A stretch of 64,000 nucleotides of DNA from Sphingobacterium arenae (lineage in GTDB: Bacteria > Bacteroidota > Bacteroidia > Sphingobacteriales > Sphingobacteriaceae). This document shows, piece by piece, positions 1-10,900 of this stretch. Position numbers and translations under genes: made by a program. The stretch covers positions 248,001-312,000 of the forward strand of contig NZ_JACNYK010000004.1 in NCBI RefSeq assembly GCF_014692505.1, read 5' to 3'. Each line of letters starts with the position of its first letter. Position 1 is the first letter of the stretch. The notes beneath the pieces were generated by a model. The model did not search any database, was not told the origin of the DNA, and saw only the letters and a list, made by a program, of their open reading frames with translations.

Positions 1-323
1 TCGTTCCAGTTATTGCGAAGCTCATCCCTATATTTTGCTTCGACAACCGATCTCCGAAAAACACGCAACAGGTATCGCTTGGTTATTACAAACAGCATCG
101 GATAAATTGCTTCCGGACCACCTATCTTCGATCTGTTTTGGTGCAATTTAACAAAACTCTCCTGCACGGCATCCTGTGCAATGCCTTCGTCTTTACAAAT
201 CGAATAAGCAAACCGACAAAGAGTAGCTTGATAATTATCAAAAATTATCCGAAAAACTCGAGAATCACCGTTTTGAAATGCAACAAACTCTTCATCAGAA
301 ATATTTTTAGGATGTTGCGTCAT
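1..323 (-). CDS. ECF-type RNA polymerase sigma factor, N-terminal part (cut by window edge)
   Basis: The minus-strand frame opens with ATG at 323 and runs off the left edge after about 107 codons without a stop. Reading it directly gives a sigma-70 region 2: an N-terminal helix with FVAFQNGDSRVFRIIFDNY, then LCRFAYSICKDEGIAQDAVQ and ESFVKLHQ, the pattern of ECF factors that pair with FecR anti-sigmas in Bacteroidota. Region 4 lies outside the window, so the promoter-recognition half cannot be judged. It is divergent from the metallophosphoesterase at 495. A FecR gene and a SusC/SusD pair probably follow beyond the edge (inference from family habit). Confidence 0.85.
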   Translation of the reverse strand, partial: MTQHPKNISDEEFVAFQNGDSRVFRIIFDNYQATLCRFAYSICKDEGIAQDAVQESFVKLHQNRSKIGGPEAIYPMLFVITKRYLLRVFRRSVVEAKYRDELRNNWN

Positions 324-391
324 ATTAGAATAATCACCTTGCAAGATTAAGCAACAACTATCAACGATTTGTTAAAAACAAATGAACATTT

Positions 392-429
392 TGTTATGAC
401 GGTACCATCTTCATTTATATGTCATAACA
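392..429. repeat. 9-bp inverted repeat in a divergent promoter region
   Basis: TGTTATGAC (392-400) and its exact reverse complement GTCATAACA (421-429) flank a 20-base spacer between two divergent genes, the ECF sigma factor (start 323) and the metallophosphoesterase (start 495). The position suits an operator or a structured 5' leader. No binding protein is indicated by the sequence. Confidence 0.35.
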
Positions 430-494
430 CCGTTTTATTATATTAAATCACCATGACTTAACATGCAGTTAATATTAGTTTATTATGTTTGTTT

Positions 495-1625
495 ATGGAA
501 AATACAAAATACAATGCTCCCGTTGTGTTGACCCATATCAATGATGATTCGCACAACTTTAAACCATTACCCACTCCAACAGGAAAATATCCCTATCGCC
601 TGCATATAAAGGATATCATCGGGACAGCGACCGATAAATTGCAAGACCGTATGTTTTTTCATATGGTGGGCGATACTGGCAGCGTCCGTCATTCTGATTT
701 TCAGGCTACAGTTGCTCAAACATTAGCGCAACAAATTGAAGGACATCCGGACACGCAACCGGCCTTCCTTTTCCATTTAGGGGATATCGTCTATAACCAT
801 GGGGAAGCATCTGAATATCCGGCCCAGTTTCTAAAACCTTATCAAGATTATCCAGCACCAATCTTTGCTATTGCCGGTAACCACGACGGCGATATCAACC
901 CTGGTGCATCCAGTCCATATCAAAGTCTGGACGCTTTCATGGACGTCTTCTGCGATACACATAGCAGGCCTATTACGTATGGTGCAAGTAAACGGAAAAG
1001 CATGACCCAACCCAACGTATACTGGACATTAGAGACACCCCTCGCACGCTTTATTGGTTTATATGCCAACGTCACGAAGCACGGCTGCATAACCGATGAG
1101 CAACGCGAATGGTTTATAGAAGAATTACGCGATGCCTCCATTCAACGTGATGAGCAGGCCATTATCGTATGTATACATCACGCGCCTTACTCCGCCGATA
1201 CCAACCACGGATCTAGTACCGCCATGATCGATTTTCTCGAGCGTGCCTTCGCCGAAGCATCCGTGCTACCAGATGCCGTGTTCAGTGGCCATGTACATAA
1301 TTACCAACGATTTCATAAAACATATCCGGATGGCAGTGTGGTACCATATATCGTAGCAGGTGCCGGTGGGTATGCGCTTCTTCATAACATTGCCACCCAT
1401 GGTGACGATACCGTTGCACCTTTGCAATTCGAAGACAGTAGCGTCGAATTAGTTGCCTATTGTGAAGATCTTTATGGGTTTCTCAAAATGGGGCTCGTCC
1501 GGACGGACGAAGGATTGAAGCTAACGGGTGGCTACTACACCCTAAGCCAACCCGATGATACCAAAGCCGAATTGTACGACCGCTTTGAAATTCCGTTGCG
1601 ACGGTCGATGTGTCTGGAAGTATAA
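495..1625 (+). CDS. Calcineurin-like metallophosphoesterase, cytosolic
   Basis: A 376-residue protein with the full set of calcineurin-superfamily metal ligands in order: GDTG near residue 60, GDIVYNHGE near 97, GNHDGD near 129, HHAPYS near 225 and GHVHNYQRF near 265. The spacing resembles purple acid phosphatase-like domains. No signal peptide is visible, so a cytosolic phosphomonoesterase or phosphodiesterase role is likely; the substrate is unknown. An in-frame TTG lies two codons upstream, but the ATG at 495 is preferred. A TATGTTTG -7 motif at 484-491 would place the transcript start at about the A of this ATG, so the mRNA may be leaderless. The gene converges on the antiporter gene, with two bases between their stop codons. 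Confidence 0.85.
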   Translation: MENTKYNAPVVLTHINDDSHNFKPLPTPTGKYPYRLHIKDIIGTATDKLQDRMFFHMVGDTGSVRHSDFQATVAQTLAQQIEGHPDTQPAFLFHLGDIVYNHGEASEYPAQFLKPYQDYPAPIFAIAGNHDGDINPGASSPYQSLDAFMDVFCDTHSRPITYGASKRKSMTQPNVYWTLETPLARFIGLYANVTKHGCITDEQREWFIEELRDASIQRDEQAIIVCIHHAPYSADTNHGSSTAMIDFLERAFAEASVLPDAVFSGHVHNYQRFHKTYPDGSVVPYIVAGAGGYALLHNIATHGDDTVAPLQFEDSSVELVAYCEDLYGFLKMGLVRTDEGLKLTGGYYTLSQPDDTKAELYDRFEIPLRRSMCLEV

Positions 1626-1627
1626 GT

Positions 1628-3748
1628 CTATCCAAACACCTTCCCGATAACTTTACCTATAGCTGCAAAATCATCTAGGTTATTTACGGCTCTCCTTTCT
1701 ATCAGATTTTCCTTTGTTTTCGAGTAAGGATAAATCAAAATATAATTATTGTGGAGCGAGTTGTTATTTAAAAACTCTGGTACCGCGTGCATTTGCGAAG
1801 TGTAGGAAAATCTGTTACGATCCGCCATCATCACAATTAAGCCCTGATCAGTTTCCAAGCCAAGTACCACCTGTTCAGCATCGTTCCAAGATGCTGTTTC
1901 GTGCATTTCCGCCTCGATTGCAGATTTCTTTAAGATGCGTTCAAGCACATCCAACATCGGCCTACTGGCATGAAATATCACGGTTGCACCCGAATTGCGT
2001 GCGATGTTCCAGATTTTTAACAGTGCATAAAAGAAACCAGGTTCGTCCTCCGCATCACGCGGAATGATCACGACATAACTCTTCACAGTAGAAATAGGCT
2101 GCACCGCGTGATATATCAGTAAATTCACATGTTCATTTGTCAGATAACCATTATAGAGGTTGTAAATAAATGAAGTTGAGAACCCCTTTTCACGTTCCAA
2201 TCCGATAATTAAATCGGTAATATTTTTCTCCTTGATCACATTATTAACACCCGCTACAACTTCCTCATCATGACGGGTTATAGGTGTGATGACAACATCT
2301 GCGGCAGCCCCCATTTTTACGGCACCATCTAGAATGCGTTCCGCATTTTTAGCCGATGATTCATTTTTATCCTCATTGATAATATTTAAGGCGAATATTC
2401 CTTCTTTATTAGATTTTGTTTTAACCAACAGCCCCAGATTTACCATTTTCTCCGTCATCTGCTCGTTGTTGATCGGCAGTAAAATCCGTTCACTTTCCAA
2501 ACCCTTACCAGAAACCGTGTCTTCCTTGTCCGCGTCCGCTATCTTCTGTCCAGCCGACATCGATACAAACGACGACACCGTACAAGATATTAAAATCAAG
2601 AGGATACTACCATTCAATACATGATCATTTAACAACCTGATTGGTTCGCCTGATGGCGTTTCACCAATAATAATATTGTATCCTACCATTACAGATGCCA
2701 ACGTAGCCGCAGCAGAAGCCGCGCTCATACCGAAGATCAAGCGCCCTTCATTAGCCGTGAGCTTAAAGGTACGCTGTGTTAAATAGGCCGCAATATATTT
2801 CCCACCGATCGAAGCCACCAGCATGATCGCCGCGACACCAAGAGTTTCCCAGCTTCTTATAAATGCCTTAAAGTCAATCAGCATGCCAACACTGATCAGA
2901 AAAAAGGGTATAAAAATCGCATTGCCCACGAATTCCACCCGGTTCATCAACGACGAGGTATGTGGGATGAGCCTATTGAGCGCCAGACCGGCAAAAAAGG
3001 CTCCTATAATCGCCTCTATGCCCGCAATTTCAGCAAGAAGCGCTCCCAGATATATCATCACGACCACGAAGATATACTGTGAAATCTTATCTTCTACCCG
3101 TTTGAAAAACCATCTCGCAATAATAGGGAACAACATTAACACGATCGCCGAGAATAGCACCATAGCAATCCCCAGCCTGACCCAAAAAGCCGTTCCAACC
3201 TCACCCTGCGACATCCCAACAATAACAGCAAGTACTAAAAGCGAAAGTACATCGGTAATCATCGTTCCACCAACCGTAATATTCACCGATAGATTTTTTG
3301 TAATTCCCATACCACTGATCAGCGGATAGACAATAAGCGTATGCGAAGAAAATAAGCTAGCAAATAAAATAGCAGTCGGAATAGCGAAATCTAGCAAATA
3401 AAAGCCCCCCATAAATCCCAAGACAAAAGGGAATATAAAGGTGTATAACGCAAATGTTATGCTCTTCCACTTATTCCGCTTAAAATCACCCATATCGATT
3501 TCCAGACCTGCTAGAAACATAATATAAAGCAGACCCGTGGTACCGATAACGATTACACTGCTGTCGCGCTCCAAAACATGAAAACCATTAGGACCAATTA
3601 CCGCACCCGCGATAATCAGACCCAAGATGTGTGGTACTTTAATTTTATTTAGCAAGAGCGGTATAAACAGGATGATCACCAATTCGATAAGAAATTTGAT
3701 TAACGGGTCCTCGATCGGTAGCGTGATTGGATGAATAGCAAGTATCAT
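1628..3748 (-). CDS. Cation:proton antiporter (CPA2/KefB-like) with C-terminal cytosolic domain
   Basis: A 706-residue inner-membrane protein. Residues about 10-410 are a run of roughly a dozen hydrophobic helices with Na+/H+-exchanger-type stretches (for example LNKIKVPHILGLIIAGAVIG and LAEIAGIEAIIGAFFAGLAL). Residues about 430-700 form a soluble region of alternating strands and helices that resembles tandem universal-stress-protein-like domains, an arrangement common in Bacteroidota antiporters. The likely job is exchange of Na+ or K+ for H+. The ion cannot be read from sequence. The start lies 5 bases after the stop of the lipoprotein gene at 3754-4341, so the two are probably co-transcribed. 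Confidence 0.85.
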   Translation of the reverse strand: MILAIHPITLPIEDPLIKFLIELVIILFIPLLLNKIKVPHILGLIIAGAVIGPNGFHVLERDSSVIVIGTTGLLYIMFLAGLEIDMGDFKRNKWKSITFALYTFIFPFVLGFMGGFYLLDFAIPTAILFASLFSSHTLIVYPLISGMGITKNLSVNITVGGTMITDVLSLLVLAVIVGMSQGEVGTAFWVRLGIAMVLFSAIVLMLFPIIARWFFKRVEDKISQYIFVVVMIYLGALLAEIAGIEAIIGAFFAGLALNRLIPHTSSLMNRVEFVGNAIFIPFFLISVGMLIDFKAFIRSWETLGVAAIMLVASIGGKYIAAYLTQRTFKLTANEGRLIFGMSAASAAATLASVMVGYNIIIGETPSGEPIRLLNDHVLNGSILLILISCTVSSFVSMSAGQKIADADKEDTVSGKGLESERILLPINNEQMTEKMVNLGLLVKTKSNKEGIFALNIINEDKNESSAKNAERILDGAVKMGAAADVVITPITRHDEEVVAGVNNVIKEKNITDLIIGLEREKGFSTSFIYNLYNGYLTNEHVNLLIYHAVQPISTVKSYVVIIPRDAEDEPGFFYALLKIWNIARNSGATVIFHASRPMLDVLERILKKSAIEAEMHETASWNDAEQVVLGLETDQGLIVMMADRNRFSYTSQMHAVPEFLNNNSLHNNYILIYPYSKTKENLIERRAVNNLDDFAAIGKVIGKVFG

Positions 3749-3753
3749 AGAGG

Positions 3754-4341
3754 TTATTTTGGACTAGGTGTTAATTCCACGGAAAATACCGCTTCACAAT
3801 TATTCTTACCCGTCAAGACCAACGTGCCTTTCATTACATTTGGCGTTATATCGTCGATCTGTACATATCGAATTATCTTTGTATTCAAATCGCTATCGTT
3901 TAAAATACGAAGTATAATTTTTTCTCCCTCATAGTTCCCCTCAAACACACGAACATATTTATCGTTGTTGACAACCTGAACATGCATTCCAGTCGAATCC
4001 GCATAAAACCGCCAACGTTCGTTTCGCTGATCGCCGATCACATAGTTTGCACAACGGGACGCACGACATACCATCCGGCTATTCCAATCGCCCTCTACAC
4101 GTTCTGGCCATTTGTTATAACGATCTGTCGTCGTCGAGTCTGACTTTGCCAACACACGACTATTTAAACTATCTCTCATTTTTAACAATGCGCGATATTC
4201 ATTTTCCAGTAACGCCACACGTTGCTCTCGGAGCTCTACCGCCCTTTCCCGCTGGGCAATGTCCTGATCTCCACGATTTGAGTCACAAGAAACCAACATG
4301 ACCATATGTAAAAAAAGAAGAACGTAGAATCGTAAAATCAT
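3754..4341 (-). CDS. Small lipoprotein of unknown function
   Basis: I chose the ATG at 4341 (195 aa) because it puts a typical lipoprotein signal at the N-terminus: a short basic start, a hydrophobic core and the lipobox LVSC with the acylated Cys at residue 19. The open frame extends 27 codons further upstream, but that part is not signal-like. After the Cys comes a charged heptad-rich stretch (about residues 28-60, many E, R and L) that could be a short coiled coil, then a compact C-terminal region with beta-strand character. I do not recognise the family. It sits directly upstream of the antiporter gene, and a terminator at 4428-4456 separates it from the phosphatase operon. Confidence 0.7.
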   Translation of the reverse strand: MILRFYVLLFLHMVMLVSCDSNRGDQDIAQRERAVELREQRVALLENEYRALLKMRDSLNSRVLAKSDSTTTDRYNKWPERVEGDWNSRMVCRASRCANYVIGDQRNERWRFYADSTGMHVQVVNNDKYVRVFEGNYEGEKIILRILNDSDLNTKIIRYVQIDDITPNVMKGTLVLTGKNNCEAVFSVELTPSPK

Positions 4342-4427
4342 ATTATTTTTTTTAACTAAACATATAAATCCACTTTCTGTTTGTCGAATGTAAAAAGATA
4401 AATCCGTAATTAGATGATACACATCAA

Positions 4428-4456
4428 AAAAAGCAGGCTAACGACACCTGCTTTTT
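4428..4456 (-). terminator. Rho-independent terminator after the GDPD-phosphatase gene
   Basis: AAAAAGCAGG (4428-4437) pairs perfectly with CCTGCTTTTT (4447-4456) around a 9-base loop, with A and T runs at both ends, so it could act in either direction. It lies just past the stop of the minus-strand phosphatase gene and should end the sigma-FecR-SusC-SusD-phosphatase transcript. The lipoprotein/antiporter pair would then need its own promoter. Confidence 0.8.
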
Positions 4457-4474
4457 CTCTCTTCAACGAAGTCG

Positions 4475-6367
4475 TTATTCGACAGATAAATTAAGTACCT
4501 GATAAATCCGTTTAGCGATATCCGTATTATCTAAAAAACCCTGAAAAAGATCCGCCCCGGGTCCATATGCCATTAACGGCACAGGGATGCCTGTATGATC
4601 CGTCGTGGCAAAATTACCGACAACATGACCATTATGTTTATCCGCATCTAAAAGGACCAAACCACCTGTTTCGTGATCCGACGTAACGATAACCAACGTC
4701 TCTCCGTTGATATCCGCATACTGTAAAGCCTGCCCGACCATACGATCAAAACTCAAGTATTCAGTGATGGTAAACGGCAGCGAGTTACTATGTCCCCCAC
4801 CGTCGATCTTTGCTCCTTCCACCATTAAAAAGAAACCCTTATCTGCACCTTTTTCTTCCAAAAAAGACACTGCCGGTTGAAACGCATTCTCAATCAATCG
4901 ATATCCCGTCTGCGTACCGTTTTGATTGTCTCTGAGTTTATCCCATTCGCGGTCAACTTGATCCTGGGCAAACACCAGCAGGCGATCACTTTGTGAGCGC
5001 ATTATATGCTCAACACCACGAACCACCTCCACATTTTTTGCCCGAAGTCCCTTCATAAGGGAACTATCTGCCTCGGCAAATACCCTATGCTCTCCCCCGA
5101 CCATTAACGATAATTTTGAATCCAACAATTGTTCAGCAATGCTATCGGTCATACCTCGTTCACGCACATGTGCATAAAAAGCAGACGGGGTAGCTCCTGT
5201 AATCCGGTCGTTCGATACGATCCCACTTACCATACCTTGCTGTGCTATTTGGTCTGGAATATTGCTTACCGGATGACCTGTCGTATCCACACCGATGTAG
5301 CGGTTCCGGGTCTTGACCCCGGTAGCCAAAGCACTTCCTCCAGCTGCGGAATCCGTGTGATAATTATCCGTAGATCCTGTAAAAAGATACCCCGTATAGG
5401 GCATATTTAATACGTTCAGCTGCCCTCTATTGGCCATAGCCGCGGCCCAAAGCTGCGACAGACCAGCACCATCACTGATCAGCAGTATAATATTTTTCGG
5501 GCGTTCGGCAGTTTTTTCTGTTCGACGCGGCATGTATGGTTGGTAAAAAACTTCGTTGTGATAACTGTTCTTGGTGTACGCCCGCATAAATTCCGCGGCC
5601 GCCATAGGCTGATCCGTATTGATGTAATCAACCCCTATTTTCAGCCATTCATACCATGTTGTTTTGGTATCCGGAGCCGCCCAAAACCGAATTTTTTTTC
5701 CCAATCGGTGTACGGAGTCTACCGTTGTTTTTACTTTTATAGAATCCTGATAGGTCAATCTTCCTAAACCGTTCCATTCAGAGAACCTTGGAAACGGTGC
5801 GCTAAAAAGCCCAATCCTTTCTAGCTGTGCATCCGTATACATTTTATTCAACTCCCCATCAAAAAAGAATATTTCATCATACGAACGAAACTCATCCGGT
5901 TGCGGACGGTTTCCACTAACAACAATTTTTACCGCTTTGGGATTATTTTTACTGTCAAACAGATCACGATACGGCTTGATTTTCTCTGTTAACACTTTCA
6001 ATACGCCATCCCCGTCAGCTTTCGGATCGACCAGGAGCTGTAGCTGGCCGTTTTGTGGGTAAAGAAACCCATCCGAGCTATTCGCAAACGCTTCCAGGAT
6101 CGGCTTTAGATACAACCGGTCAAAAGTCTTGTCAGCTGCAATCTCTTCGTATTCATGTGCCACAAACAGCTCACCGTCCTTTAAAAACAAATCCACTTCA
6201 ATAGATCCGAAGCCCAGTCCATACGCCATGGCAAAAGGATGGTTTCGGGTATAATCATTATGCGAATGTAAGTTGTGCAGATATGCCGCTGGCTTAACCT
6301 GAGCGAAAGCCGGAGCGGCAATCCAAATCGCTGCTCCAACCATTATCGAGACAAAAATTCTCTTCAT
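4475..6367 (-). CDS. Exported GDPD-like / alkaline phosphatase fusion protein
   Basis: A 630-residue secreted protein with a cleavable signal peptide (about 1-22, ending AFAQ). Residues about 30-265 resemble glycerophosphodiester phosphodiesterase/PI-PLC TIM barrels (HSHNDYTRNHPFAMA, then IEVDLFLKDGELFVAHE, and INTDQP near the domain end). Residues about 290-630 are an alkaline phosphatase domain, with ILLISDGAG supplying a metal ligand, the nucleophile Ser near 340 in HTDSAAGGSALATG, and VTSDHETGG. The fusion could release an alcohol from a phosphodiester and then strip the phosphate from the product in one protein in the periplasm or at the surface (inference). It is the last gene of the sigma-FecR-SusC-SusD operon, which points to import of the products. 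Whether the GDPD half keeps a full catalytic set is uncertain. Confidence 0.87.
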   Translation of the reverse strand: MKRIFVSIMVGAAIWIAAPAFAQVKPAAYLHNLHSHNDYTRNHPFAMAYGLGFGSIEVDLFLKDGELFVAHEYEEIAADKTFDRLYLKPILEAFANSSDGFLYPQNGQLQLLVDPKADGDGVLKVLTEKIKPYRDLFDSKNNPKAVKIVVSGNRPQPDEFRSYDEIFFFDGELNKMYTDAQLERIGLFSAPFPRFSEWNGLGRLTYQDSIKVKTTVDSVHRLGKKIRFWAAPDTKTTWYEWLKIGVDYINTDQPMAAAEFMRAYTKNSYHNEVFYQPYMPRRTEKTAERPKNIILLISDGAGLSQLWAAAMANRGQLNVLNMPYTGYLFTGSTDNYHTDSAAGGSALATGVKTRNRYIGVDTTGHPVSNIPDQIAQQGMVSGIVSNDRITGATPSAFYAHVRERGMTDSIAEQLLDSKLSLMVGGEHRVFAEADSSLMKGLRAKNVEVVRGVEHIMRSQSDRLLVFAQDQVDREWDKLRDNQNGTQTGYRLIENAFQPAVSFLEEKGADKGFFLMVEGAKIDGGGHSNSLPFTITEYLSFDRMVGQALQYADINGETLVIVTSDHETGGLVLLDADKHNGHVVGNFATTDHTGIPVPLMAYGPGADLFQGFLDNTDIAKRIYQVLNLSVE

Positions 6368-6422
6368 ATTAAAATCGTATTCATTTTATTTATTATCTTA
6401 CTTTTTTCCACACACGCGCTAG

Positions 6423-7955
6423 CTATGGCTGAAACCAAACCTTCACATTATGATTCGGCATCTTTCCGTCCATATGCTGTTCCACCCATTTGATTAAGCT
6501 CGGATTATTCTGTTCGTTATCCGAATAGACGTACCGTACCGGAATCGGTGCTAATACCGAGGGACCTGGTTTGATTTCAGGAATCCCCGTACGCCGCCAC
6601 GATGCCCAACCCTCAAAGCCGTTCAAAAAACTGTCTATAAAATACTGTTCAGCAATCATGGTCAGTCCTTTTTCCGGTTGATACTGGTTCGTCTCTAGTG
6701 CCCAATACGCCTCTCTTTGGCTATCACTAATATACGGATTCTGTGATTGTGATTGACTTCCCACCTGTCTCCATTTATCAAACGACGCATCAACCGCATT
6801 TTGGTAAACCTCCTCCACCTGCCCGGTCACCCCCATATTTCGTTGGATCGCTTCAGCTTTTAACAGTAGCAGTTCGCTATAAGTCATTAGAAAAGCCCGG
6901 TCACCTCTTCTGATGCGGCGACCCACTACGGAAAAGTCGCCATCATCATATTTCGTTCTTTCGTAAAGCGCATCCTGTTCCGCTGAACTCAATCCTGCGG
7001 TCTGCCCACGGTATTCCAACCCCTTGTTAGGATTGCTGGCATTTGCCAAAAACGAATTTCGGGTCGGAGCGGCATAGACAGGCAATCGCGGATCCGAACC
7101 GCTCTTCAATAATCCGACCATCACATCACTTATCCGGGCATTGTCCGAAAAATCGACTCCACTGCCATCGGAGGAAGGATTTTGAATAAACCAAGCGTAA
7201 TAGTCACTCGAATTGTTGTATACCAACGTAGCACCATCATCCACGCTCGAAAATACCGGATAACGATCCGGGTTATTGAATATTTCGGCCACTTGCTGCG
7301 AAACATCTTTTTTGGCCGACTGTCTCATCAATATCCGAATCATTAATGTATTTGCAAATTTTCGCCATTTCTGTAGATCGCCGTTGTACAGAATATCACG
7401 GCTAACGGAAACTCCTGCGGGGAGTTCAGCTAGAAGCGTATTCGCGGCTTCCAAATCTTCCAACATCCGTTGATAAACCTCTTCCTGCGCTTGAAACTTC
7501 GGGAATTCCAGTCCGTCCACATTTCCCATTCCTGCCTCATCGTAAGGAATATCCCCAAATGCGTCTGTAACCAAGGAAAGGATATACACCTTATTGATAT
7601 GTGCGAGTGCAAGGTATTCCGGTTGGTTGTTCTGCTCTGCCAGCAGTTTCATCTGATTGACGTCCTTGATCAAACGTACCGCGCCGTTCCATTCCTCTCG
7701 CCAATTAGCACCCGTGAGGTTAAAACGACCGTCACTTTCACTTGTACCACCCGGATACGCCAGATGCTGTACATACTGTCCAGCTCTACGACCACTTCCC
7801 ACCATCGTATTCACTCCACCGCTGATGACGGGCGGAAGCAACATTTCCACCGGCACAACAGCCGGATTATTGGGATCGATATTCATTTTCTCAAAATCGT
7901 TGCAGGACTGAAAAGCCAATACCGCAACAGCTATATACGCTAAATATTGTTTCAT
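6423..7955 (-). CDS. SusD/RagB-like surface lipoprotein (SusD-like_2 type)
   Basis: Start set at 7955 (510 aa) because the eight upstream codons would spoil the lipoprotein signal. From here the lipobox Cys falls at residue 18 (AFQSC). The sequence after it (NPAVVPVEMLLPPVISGG, HINKVYILSLVTDAFGDIPY) matches the SusD subfamily in which the substrate-binding TPR-like helices follow an N-terminal NPN segment. SusD proteins form the lid of a SusC channel on the outer membrane. It follows its SusC by 33 bases and precedes the GDPD-phosphatase, so the ligand is probably a phosphorylated organic compound or its product (inference). Confidence 0.93.
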   Translation of the reverse strand: MKQYLAYIAVAVLAFQSCNDFEKMNIDPNNPAVVPVEMLLPPVISGGVNTMVGSGRRAGQYVQHLAYPGGTSESDGRFNLTGANWREEWNGAVRLIKDVNQMKLLAEQNNQPEYLALAHINKVYILSLVTDAFGDIPYDEAGMGNVDGLEFPKFQAQEEVYQRMLEDLEAANTLLAELPAGVSVSRDILYNGDLQKWRKFANTLMIRILMRQSAKKDVSQQVAEIFNNPDRYPVFSSVDDGATLVYNNSSDYYAWFIQNPSSDGSGVDFSDNARISDVMVGLLKSGSDPRLPVYAAPTRNSFLANASNPNKGLEYRGQTAGLSSAEQDALYERTKYDDGDFSVVGRRIRRGDRAFLMTYSELLLLKAEAIQRNMGVTGQVEEVYQNAVDASFDKWRQVGSQSQSQNPYISDSQREAYWALETNQYQPEKGLTMIAEQYFIDSFLNGFEGWASWRRTGIPEIKPGPSVLAPIPVRYVYSDNEQNNPSLIKWVEQHMDGKMPNHNVKVWFQP

Positions 7956-7988
7956 CTGTATTATCATTTTTTTATACACTACACTCCG

Positions 7989-10900
7989 TTAAAAAGCCAC
8001 ATTCACGGACATTCCGAAATTCCGCATGGACGGCAACGACATCGCTTCTACCCCTACAAATTGGCCATCGTACGCCGATACCTCCGGGTCAATATGCGGT
8101 ACATCTGACCATAGCATTAAGTTTCTGCCGATAAAGGATATAGAAGCCCCCTTTATCGCTGTTCGCTGCAACATGCGCTGTGGTAACCGATAACTGACCT
8201 TCAATTCCCTTAATTTAAGGTACGACGCATCAAAAGTCGCGATACGGTCGTTGTTATAATATTCTCGCCAATAATCGCGTACCGGAATACCTACATTATT
8301 GGGCTGTCCGGTATCGATGTCTATTCCCTCCCCGATAATCGTTCCTGCACCATTTTCATCCCGAAACGGTAACGACTCGGGAAGACTTCCTGCACGGACG
8401 CCCTCAATATACGTCCGGGAATGAACTACACCACCTTTTTGACCAGCAAACAAGAAACTGAGGTTCCAGTTTTTATATCGAAAGTCATTGGCTATGCTGC
8501 CGATCCATTTCGGATTGACGTTGCCTAGATAACCCCAATCACCATTCTCTTCCTGTGGGAGACCATTACGGTGTGTCAGTTGGCCATTATCATCATAAAT
8601 CAAGTAATCTCCGTAAAGCGACCCAGAAGAACCATCACCTTTCGTATTTTCCGTACGGAGTTCCAGCGATGCCCATCGTTCCAGTTGGCGTATGCGGGAG
8701 ATACCCCTATCTTCGGCAAGCGAAACCACCCGATTTCTATTGAAAGAATAATTTACAAAGACATTCCATGAAAAATTATCATTTCGTATCGGTGTACCAC
8801 TCAACATGATTTCCATTCCATGATTCGTCATCTCGCCCACGTTCATCAGCTTCGTATCGTAACCTGCCGACGGGTTTAGTGTTACCGGAATAATCAAATC
8901 CGTTGTTCTACTATTATAGTAGGTCAGATCCAGTCCGAGACGGTTATTAAATAATCGAGAATCAAATCCGAATTCGTAAGAGACCACTTTCTCCGGACGA
9001 ATGTTTTCGTTCGGATAGTTGTTATTATGGATGGCTACCGTCTCTCCTCCCCAACCTTGTGTCACCAAGAAATTAGGTAACGTACGATATGGTTCTAGAT
9101 CCCTTCTTACTGAAGACGCAGCACCTCGCAATTTCAACATATTGAATTTTTCGCTCGTCCAGCCGAACAAATCAGACGCAATGATGCTCAACGAAGCTGA
9201 CGGATAAAAGTATGAATTATTGGCCTTGGGTAAAGCGCTCGACCAGTCGTTACGTCCGGTTAAATCGAGATAAACCATTTCCCTGAATCCTATTTGAGCC
9301 GTTCCGTAGATCGAGTTGATCTGCTTCTCCTGGTACGTATTCCCGGCCAGTAGAGGTTCACCATTATTGGTAAGGTTATATACATTCGGTATGGCCAAAC
9401 GAGGAGCAATAGCTCCTAAACGCTTCGAAACCTGTGACATCAAGTTGCCCCCGAGCGATGCATCGAAAGAAAAATCCGAGTTAAGCCTTGGACTGTAGCT
9501 TAGTAGCATATCATGATTGGTTTCTATAAAATAGACGTCATCCTCCTGATAGTATCCGTTTTTATACTGACTAGACGAGTGGGCATGTCGCATGGTCCGT
9601 TTATCATTATAAAAATCGCGGCCCGACCGTAACATGAACTTCAAATCAGGACGAATGTCATATGTCGCTTTCACATTACCATATACACGATCTCTGTTGT
9701 TACCGTTTAAGTTTTCGTAAGCAACGAAATAGGGATTATTCCAGATGGTACCATTCATGTTAAAAATAGGAGAATGTTGTTCTGTCTGATTACTTTCCGG
9801 CCTCCAGTAATCCCGTAACGAACGAACGTCCAAGTTGCGGGGCATATATAGAAACATCCGCATAATCGATTCGTCATTCTTTGCGCCATAGCTTGCCCTG
9901 TTGTCGCTTCCACTATTCACCCAGTTCATCGCCACATCCAATCGCAAATTCGGAATAATCTGATATCCCGCATTCACGCCCAGCGAATTTCGGCTCAAAT
10001 CCGTATTCGGCACCATGCCCGATTGAGACAGATTGGAGTACGAAAATCGATAATTTAGCTTATCATTACTATTGGATATAGAAAGACTGTTTGTAAAGGT
10101 CTTGCTGGTCTCCAGAAAATCTTTCAACTGGTTGCGATGCGCCACAAAAGGCGTTGCGATACGTTCGCCGGTTTGTGGGTCAATCGGCGAATCCCATTGT
10201 TTGATCAGCTGTCCATTCAAAGCAGGTCCCCAATTTTCCATGACGTTATCAAACTTATTTGCTTCCGTCCCCATACCATCTACGTATTCATAAACACCAT
10301 AACGCCCTTGTCCGTATGCGTATTGGTAATCCGGAAGCTTCAATGGTGTCCCAAAATCGACATGCGAATTAAAATTTATTCCCACCCCTTTGACACCCTT
10401 GCCAGACTTGGTGGTAATTAATACAACCCCATTAGACGCGCGAGATCCGTACAAAGCAGCTGCATTAGGCCCTTTCAGTACCGAAATACTTTCAATATCA
10501 TTCGGATCGATTTCACCCGCAGCATTTCCGTAATCCACTTCACCCTCCCCTCCCGTAAAATTTGGATTATTGAAGTCTTGTCGTCCGGTAAACGCGCGGG
10601 TAGATTGTTCGTTGTTGTTACTGATTGGGATGCCATCTACCACAAACAGCGGCGAATTATTATAGTTATAACCACTCACGAAATTCTGCCCCCTGATCTG
10701 TATGTTTGACGAAGCACCGATACCACCTGACGAGTTTGTGATCTGCACCCCCGCCACGCGACCGCTCAACGTATTCACTAGATTGGTCTCGTGCGCCTCC
10801 TGTATCATATCGCCATCGACCTGCTGTACAGAAAAGCCCACAGATTTAGAAGCACGGGTAATCCCTAGTGCCGTTACCACCACCTCCTCTAGCTCCGACG

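Noticed and set aside
489..494. TTG codon as the start of the metallophosphoesterase
   Set aside because: An ATG follows two codons later, and the TTG is part of the -7 promoter motif.
2823..3329. Plus-strand frame of 168 codons
   Set aside because: It is antisense to the antiporter gene; its composition mirrors the membrane-helix codons of the real gene.
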